From NCBI GenBank assembly GCA_015039365.1, contig WION01000672.1:1-25061 (forward strand): DNA of 25,061 bases, read 5' to 3'. The stretch comes from Amanita rubescens. Its lineage: Eukaryota > Basidiomycota > Agaricomycetes > Agaricales > Amanitaceae. The first letter of the stretch is position 1, and every line of letters begins with the position of its first letter. Position numbers and translations under genes: made by a program. Below the pieces are notes generated by a model that ran no database searches, was not told the origin of the DNA, and saw only the letters and a list, made by a program, of their open reading frames with translations. Positions 19,790 to 25,061 of this stretch are shown here, piece by piece.

Positions 19790-21035
19790 TTATGGTATAC
19801 TATAAGCCAGCCAAGCATCTACTGTCCGTTCACTACCTCCTACCCAGTGACTAATCATACTTGACACGAGAGTTTTGAATGCCCAGCCCACGATGACAAC
19901 TAGTGTCGTCAGCAACGGGTGTGCATCCAGAATCACTAGTTGAGCATTTAGCCAGGTCCAGGTAAAGAAAATAAATGCAGACCTCTCAATCCAAAGCCAG
20001 CCGACATGCCTCCAACAATGTTTCGAATGAACCACTCCTTGTCGATCTTATCATCATCCAAGGCGATGAACGCACGTCGCGCGTACTCATTCCATGTTGC
20101 ATTTGACAACGTAAAAGAAGGGGGAGGTATAAAAACCGTCGAGGGTCTCCATATCGTCAATAAATATAACAAGAATAGCTTGGTAAGAGACGAGTAGAAC
20201 AGGGTGAGTGGGATGAGTGATAACCTAATGAAAGTGGGTAAGGTCCTCAGAGGATTCAGCAAAGGCTACTGACCGGAATTCGCGTCTGATGTCCGACGGG
20301 GCAGGCTTGGCCTTTGGATAGGGGATAACGCTCAATAATGCCAGAGTGATGTGGCACATGAGACCAACGCCAGAGTGAAATGCGATAGTCTCTGAGATGG
20401 GGTTGAGCGGGTAGAAGACGATTTTGAATGTGCCTTTTACCTGCGACGCAACCAAGTAGGACTCTTACAGAATGAGTGAAGAGGTCGAGGGTCCAAGGAG
20501 ATCCAGCCAAAGGTGGATTTGGGTCTATGTATGGGGTGTCAGAATAATCGCGACAGCAGGATTCATTTCAAACGTACTTAAATGACACCATCTGATATCT
20601 ATGCCACGTCAGAAACGCGCATATAAGCAGGAAAAGAAAAAAAGACTCACAAGCATCGAGGAATATGAGGACAACTCCCAATTTGAACACCCAAATCCAC
20701 CTTCTCTGATAGCAGAGTCACAAAATGAAAAGCGAGGCGAGTTAGATGAGGGTGCTAACCTTTTCTCTATTGTCCTGTCTGGGGCTAATAGGGAGAGTGT
20801 CTTTGCCGTCATTGGTAGCTTTCCTGGGTTCTGAACCGCGGTTGTACAAGAGATGCCTATACACACCGCGTTTGAGGAGAATAAGGTCGAGCAGTAGGGT
20901 GAGAGAGTCATGCTCGACGTAGGGATCTACAAATGCGTGGCATTTGACACATTCTTCCAACCTGAGATTATACGCGGATTCGTAGACGGTATAAATAAAA
21001 GGCGCGTAGTTGGTGCAGGTCGTGCAAATTGGCAT
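19790..21035 (-). CDS. ARV1: ARV1-type ER lipid homeostasis protein (7 exons, 320 aa)
   Basis: Exons (minus order) 21035-20760, 20705-20651, 20598-20578, 20524-20469, 20440-20274, 20224-19983 and 19935-19790 join in frame (963 nt). The 320 aa is close to yeast Arv1. The N-terminal ARV1 homology domain is clear: C4-x2-C7 and C29-x2-C32 form a putative zinc site, then VDPYVEHD and LLLDLILLKRGVYRHLLYNRG. A hydrophobic segment starts in exon 2 (WIWVFKLGVVLIFLDA) and more membrane spans follow (IAFHSGVGLM onward, LSLIPLTLFYSSLTKLFLLY, HPLLTTLVVIVGWAF). IDKEWFIRNIVGGMSAGFGLR is the conserved late motif. Arv1 acts in the ER membrane in sterol distribution, sphingolipid balance and GPI-anchor synthesis. 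Exon 3 is only 21 nt. The start lies 44 bp after the stop of GET4 on the same strand, and the gene converges with the secreted protein gene. Confidence 0.92.
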
Positions 21036-21079
21036 ACTGAGAAAAGTCACTAAATAACTACAAAGTAACAAACATAACA

Positions 21080-22344
21080 TCAGTCTAATCCTGGAGACCC
21101 TGCATGATTGCCTGGTATCAACACCCGCGGCGCGGATGTCCCTGATCCTCCTCCACCGAACAGCGACGAAAGCATGTCACCAAAAGGATTTGCGGGCTGC
21201 CCCCGCGGCTGAGGTAGAGCAAAGTACAACGTCCCTATTTCGTGCAGAACCTACACCAACGTGAGTTCGCGAACCAAAAATGTATACCAACATACCTTGC
21301 GGATTTCAGGCAAGGAGAGGATACCTCCGCGGCCCTGGTACGTACCACACAGTCGGATCCAGCTCTCCCTCACCACCTTGTTACTATCACCGTTTGCCCG
21401 TTGACACGTTAACACCGCCATCTGCGCGAAATTGAGAACTGGATCTTTCGTGAGTACCACCTCGTCTGAGCCCACACCAATAGAAGGCTGTCCGGACGAA
21501 AGACTTAAAGTCTTTCCAGCGGACGATGTGAAATGCGTGATGAACGTGCGTGCAGCCAGGATATTCCCATTCTGTAGATAGCTACAGACGAATGGATTAG
21601 CTTCCTGCGAGCCAGGAAACGTAGAACGCACGGCAATGTTCCCCGCAGAGCAAATGCTCCGGGCGATCCACCCGGCGCCGCCATCCATTGCACGAACATC
21701 TCCGCCAGAAGTCTTGCACTGTCCCGCGTTCCAGATGCCAGGAGATACGTTTCAGCCGTTTCGAAACTGCCCTCTGTGTATCTTCCATGTCAAAATTAGA
21801 GACTGCTTGGGAACGAGCTTTACGTACCCTTGTACAGTAGCTCACCGACATAGTGGTGCAGCTCAGGGTCGCCTGCTGGGTAGGGACCATGCTTCACTGT
21901 CCAGCTTGGAGAGATCGGTATTCAATCAATGAATAGACGAGAGATGATGTCGCGTACGCTATTGATTTATCAATAAGAGTCTTTCTCCATGTTCCCTCGG
22001 AACCGGTTAGCGCGATGAGTTGGGTTATTCTACCTGGTCTCAGGGTAAGATCGCGTAAGAAAGCAGATAAGTCGGAAGCACTGACCTCTGCTCTCGTCTG
22101 ACACTGATTCGCCCTTCTGATCGTATACCTCCAATAGAAAACTGGAGAGATCTATACCACTGCCAGCCTGTCCGTTCTTCAGAAGCTCGCGAGCACTCTG
22201 GAACAGTACATCAATCGCAACATCGTACTGCCCCGCTTTCACGTATCTCGAGGCGAATGTGCGAGCTTTCTGATGAGCCTCGTACGGAGAGTCCGCTATC
22301 CGAGGAAGAATTGCTTTGAGCGCTTTTGAAGACGAGGAAGCCAT
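21080..22344 (-). CDS. GET4: GET4, tail-anchored protein delivery factor (6 exons, 336 aa)
   Basis: Exons (minus order) 22344-22086, 22033-21958, 21904-21828, 21773-21632, 21581-21296 and 21250-21080 join in frame (1011 nt). The product is an all-helical repeat protein. Family blocks seen are YEAHQKARTFASRYVKAGQYDVAIDVLFQ (about 22-50), ALTGSEGTWRKTLIDKSIAW, HGPYPAGDPELHHYVGELLYKEG, ETYLLASGTRDSARLLAEMFVQW and YLQNGNILAARTFITHF. The C-terminal LHEIGTLYFALPQP is followed by a Gly-rich MLSSLFGGGG tail. Get4 bridges Get5/Ubl4A to the ATPase Get3 so that tail-anchored proteins reach the ER membrane. Its start is 79 bp after the stop of the GH17-like gene on the same strand, and its stop is 44 bp before ARV1's start. 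Confidence 0.93.
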
Positions 22345-22423
22345 GATAAAAAGACTCGTGGCTGTGGCCCTTATCGAAGTGATCGGACAACATTCTACGT
22401 ATCGTATCGTATCTAACTCTACT

Positions 22424-23873
22424 TCAACATGACGTTCTTGGATTGAACGGAAACTTGAGCTCTCCAGAATCACTATAAATTCCGTATCCCGGTTCTTGGC
22501 TGTCCGAGTAAATATGCGCGAACCATCCAACTCCACCACCTTCCATCGATTTGAAGTCGGGGCAATGCTCGTCGAGTAATGTAAAGTAATCCTACTTTGG
22601 TGAGCATTCACCTTTTAATGGAAAAACACTTACTTGTTCATTGGCGACGTTTGCAACAGCTCTAAAACTGTTTGGCTCGACGCCCGGGTACGTAGTTGAC
22701 GGCCAGCCATTCTAGAACACGCAAATTGGCGATCGCCGCCCCAAAAGGTAGCAACGTACGTACCTCAGTCAGGTATATTTTCTTGCCATTCGAATTTTTC
22801 ATGAACCAATTAAGATCATTCATAACCAATGGCCACGAGTCTCTCGCTTTACATTAACGATAAGCAATGCTTCAAGATGCAGAAAAATCACTAAACGTGC
22901 CAAGAGATGCTTGTGCAGAGAAGAAAGGCAATATATGCACGTCCACTATGTCGATATTCTCTAGCACTTGCTTTGCTCCGTTATCCCAGTCCTATTCCGA
23001 TCATCAACAACGCGTTCTCGGAAAGCGTACAGGCTTACACGTTGATACGAATAGGCAAAGTCGCTGACAGTAACTGGGATACCCAACGGAGCCAAATTTG
23101 CCTTGGCATTGTTCACCTCGCTGGCCAATTCATACGGGTCAATCACCTGGTCAAATAAGGGCTCGGATCCAAATTGGACCGCTCGCGTGACAAACTTGGC
23201 CTTTGGATTCGAATGCAGGATACTAAATAGTTCATTTCGACGCCATTTCCACTCGTCCCCTCCATCGAAGCCAAACTGGATATACATATCAGGTTTACAT
23301 CTTGGCGGACGATGAATACTCACCCAAATAAGGGCATGGACACCTATTCCAGCGTCCCAGGCAGCTTCGACAATATCATTACTGGAAGCGTAAGTACATC
23401 CGAATATGGCTTTTGTGCGGATATATACTCACTAGAAACCGTTCTGATCGCACGCTCCATACAGACGGACGTATCTCCCATGGAACCTATTTCGAATATT
23501 TTGAAAATCACTCCTCAACTGCTGCAGACTCTGACCTTGAATGCGTCCAAAAACATCAGCTACACAAAAAAACGACACGAAGCGCACACAACTCACAAGC
23601 AGTCACTTCGTAACTGAACCCTAGAAACGCATATTCGTTTCTCTGGTCGCACCACCAATCTTTTACCGACTCGGGAAGGGAGCTTTTCGGCATATTGAAA
23701 CTTGGTGAAGGGAAACAATTAGACGCTCGTTGGCTTTCGATTTTCGTGAAATTGGAAGTAGGATCGGAGGGCGAAGGAGGGCCCATCGAAGGACAAGCCG
23801 CACCGCGCATGACGGCGGCAGCCGCCAACGTACCCACTGCCACAGCGCCTAACGGTAAGTAGCTGAGCCTCAT
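22424..23873 (-). CDS. Secreted GH17-like beta-glucanase (8 exons, 364 aa)
   Basis: Exons (minus order) 23873-23597, 23535-23433, 23381-23324, 23275-23039, 22991-22897, 22842-22764, 22711-22634 and 22591-22424 join in frame (1095 nt). An N-terminal signal peptide is present (MRLSYLPLGAVAVGTLAAAA). The (beta/alpha)8 core shows YAFLGFSYE, RYVRLYGACDQNG, AGIGVHALIWFGFDGG, then VTRAVQFGSE184P (acid/base candidate), VDVHILPFFSAQAS and KKIYLTE283NGWPS (nucleophile candidate), ending GWFAHIYSDSQ. Paired Glu in GSE and TENGWPS is the GH17 arrangement (fungal Bgl2/Scw11-type glucanases acting on cell-wall 1,3-beta-glucan). GSE replaces the more usual GNE, so activity may differ. The acceptor of exon 6 (GCGAG) is the weakest junction. 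The gene is just upstream of GET4 on the same strand. Confidence 0.84.
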
Positions 23874-24353
23874 TTCGACCAGTGTTGTAGGTCATTCTCG
23901 AGGAGGCGCCAATGGTCTTATACTCCTCCATAACTAGGGGTATCTAGCCGATTTAGGTTACTCCAGCACGCACATCTTGCTCGTATGCTTGTCCTATCGC
24001 ATTTGGAAACAGCGTCGTTCCGCGGTAGCTGGTTTTGGTCGTGGCAATGGCAGATCTGGTCGAAAACCTATCAGGAGTGAATCAAAAGGGGGATCGCTTC
24101 TTCTTGGTAGGGACGAGCCCAAGATGGTCCAATCTCTGCGTTTTCGTCTCGCTTCGCTTTCCTGTTGCAATTACCTCGCGTCACAATAATAGTGCTGTCA
24201 CTCTTTGGATCTTCGCGAAGCGCAGTGAGAAGCTCACGCCTGGATCGTGCACCCTTGCCCTTGGTGGCAAATAAGTTTGTAGCACATGATGTAGTATGAT
24301 ATCATTGGTCCATATCGAAATCACAAAGGCTGGAATCCTACAGGTAGCTAGAG
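23874..24353. other. Intergenic between the GH17-like and aquaporin genes
   Basis: About 480 bp. The left end is the GH17-like promoter region; the right end should contain the aquaporin terminator. Plus-strand frames at 23977-24274 lack motifs, coding bias and splice support. Confidence 0.45.
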
Positions 24354-25061
24354 TCAAACGTTCGTTTCGCTACTGACAATGAACCGTTCAGAAATGCGGC
24401 TAACTTCATCGAGTTCTTGGATCTGCGGAGGATGTGTCAACTGCGCGGTCTCGCGCACCTCGGGGGTCTTGTCATTCTCGATATTGATCTTGTTGACGAC
24501 AGTCTTCGCAAAGACGACCGGATCTGTAGGAGATTTCTTAGGGTCATGCGTGTCTTGGTCGGGGTTAAGAGTCCAATAGCGAAAACTGTACAGCGCCAGT
24601 AAGTTAAGCAAGAGCAAGAGGGTGTTATATGACTCGCTGTTTGATTATAGTGTATAACGCTGCTCCTAGAAGTGATCCGAGGGCTGGGCCAACCCAGTAC
24701 TACAAAGAGAGATGGAGCAATGTCAAAGTTATAAAAGCTTGCGCTACGCACCACCCAGTGGCTACGATAAGGAAACCCGGTGACCACGGCTGGACCAAAA
24801 GACCTTGCAGTGTTCATCGCGGCGCCAGTGTAATACGTAGCGAAGCTACATAGCAGTATATTTAGCAGAGAAGCTGCGCTGCAAGTAGAAGGCATACAGA
24901 TGTCCAGAAAACAGGGTCAGACCGATACCAACCTTGAGAGAGACATGATGATACTGGAGAGCATGGATGACGTCATCGACATACGGGTGCAAATGGTGTG
25001 GCCTGGTGTTTCTCGGCAGCTAACATAAGAACAGCGAGGACGAGCGCAGACGTAGTGAACA
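24354..25061 (-). CDS. Aquaporin/aquaglyceroporin, C-terminal part (partial, 5 exons visible)
   Basis: Exons (minus order) at least 25061-24985, 24932-24898, 24845-24752, 24699-24659 and 24585-24354 stay in frame to TGA. The 5' part lies beyond the right edge. TSALVLAVLMLAAEKH is a transmembrane helix. Next comes VGIGLTLFSGHL, then FATYYTGAAMNTARSFGPAV, the second half-helix box of the MIP family, with N-T-A where the classical motif is N-P-A. The last membrane helix follows (HWVYWVGPALGSLLGAAF). The tail of about 70 aa is hydrophilic (LNPDQDTHDPKK, Glu/Val-rich end) and cytosolic, as usual in fungal members. It would conduct water or small neutral solutes across the plasma membrane. NTA in the second box is known in fungal aquaporins. 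The intron at 24586-24658 uses donor GTTATA, chosen by frame. Confidence 0.86.

Noticed and set aside
21251..21688. Minus-strand 145-codon frame as one uninterrupted GET4 exon
   Set aside because: Its 5' part reads through an intron (21582-21631). Splicing with donor GTGCGT restores the family segment GTLPYLQNGNILAART.
23977..24274. Plus-strand frames between the GH17-like and aquaporin genes
   Set aside because: Two overlapping frames of similar length, with no motif, no introns and no coding bias.

Overview
The window reads as a fungal nuclear contig, most likely from a basidiomycete (Agaricomycetes). Genes are split by many short introns of about 40-75 nt with GT(A/G)(A/C/T)GT donors and CTAAC/CTRAC-type branch sites. 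The recognisable proteins (TSC13, ARV1, GET4, ABHD11-like, aquaporin, GST, GH17) are eukaryotic. A Cantharellales/Rhizoctonia-like source is possible, but the sequence alone does not prove it. All gene models were built by hand from splice signals and reading-frame continuity. Every complete model closes in frame from ATG to stop.

Left part (1-9.05 kb) is repeat-rich accessory DNA. It holds the 3' exon of an unrecognised Cys-containing protein, a 90-bp minisatellite array (about 541-1604), a 112-bp-period direct duplication (1840-2035) and about 2.4 kb of G-rich degenerate tandem repeats (2060-4480). Each unit of the last array carries an intron-like cassette on the minus strand. Next come two convergent multi-exon genes. 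One (4568-6217, +, 492 aa) has the C-terminal layout of a 2-oxoglutarate/Fe(II) dioxygenase and may be a TET/JBP-like protein. The other (6842-9042, -, 666 aa) is a Crypton-like tyrosine recombinase. A 57-bp tandem array lies between their 3' ends. This pair is the best candidate for an unusual mobile system here.

Middle part (9.6-16.7 kb) is metabolic. A 13-exon flavin monooxygenase gene (-) shares a 143-bp divergent intergenic region with an ABHD11-type alpha/beta-hydrolase gene (+). A glutathione S-transferase gene (-) follows. Next is a decayed second copy of the monooxygenase/hydrolase pair in the same order and orientation, broken by frameshifts, a stop codon and two large internal deletions: an old segmental duplication.

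Right part (17.1-25.06 kb) is dense and mostly housekeeping. It has TSC13 enoyl-CoA reductase (+, with one GC-AG intron), a small Cys-rich secreted protein (+) and a tight head-to-tail run on the minus strand of a GH17-like secreted glycosidase, GET4 and ARV1, with gaps of 79 and 44 bp. The 3' part of an aquaporin gene (-) runs off the right edge. Several of these act at the ER membrane (TSC13 in very-long-chain fatty acid elongation, ARV1 in sterol/lipid homeostasis, GET4 in tail-anchored protein delivery), but nothing in the sequence shows that they are co-regulated.
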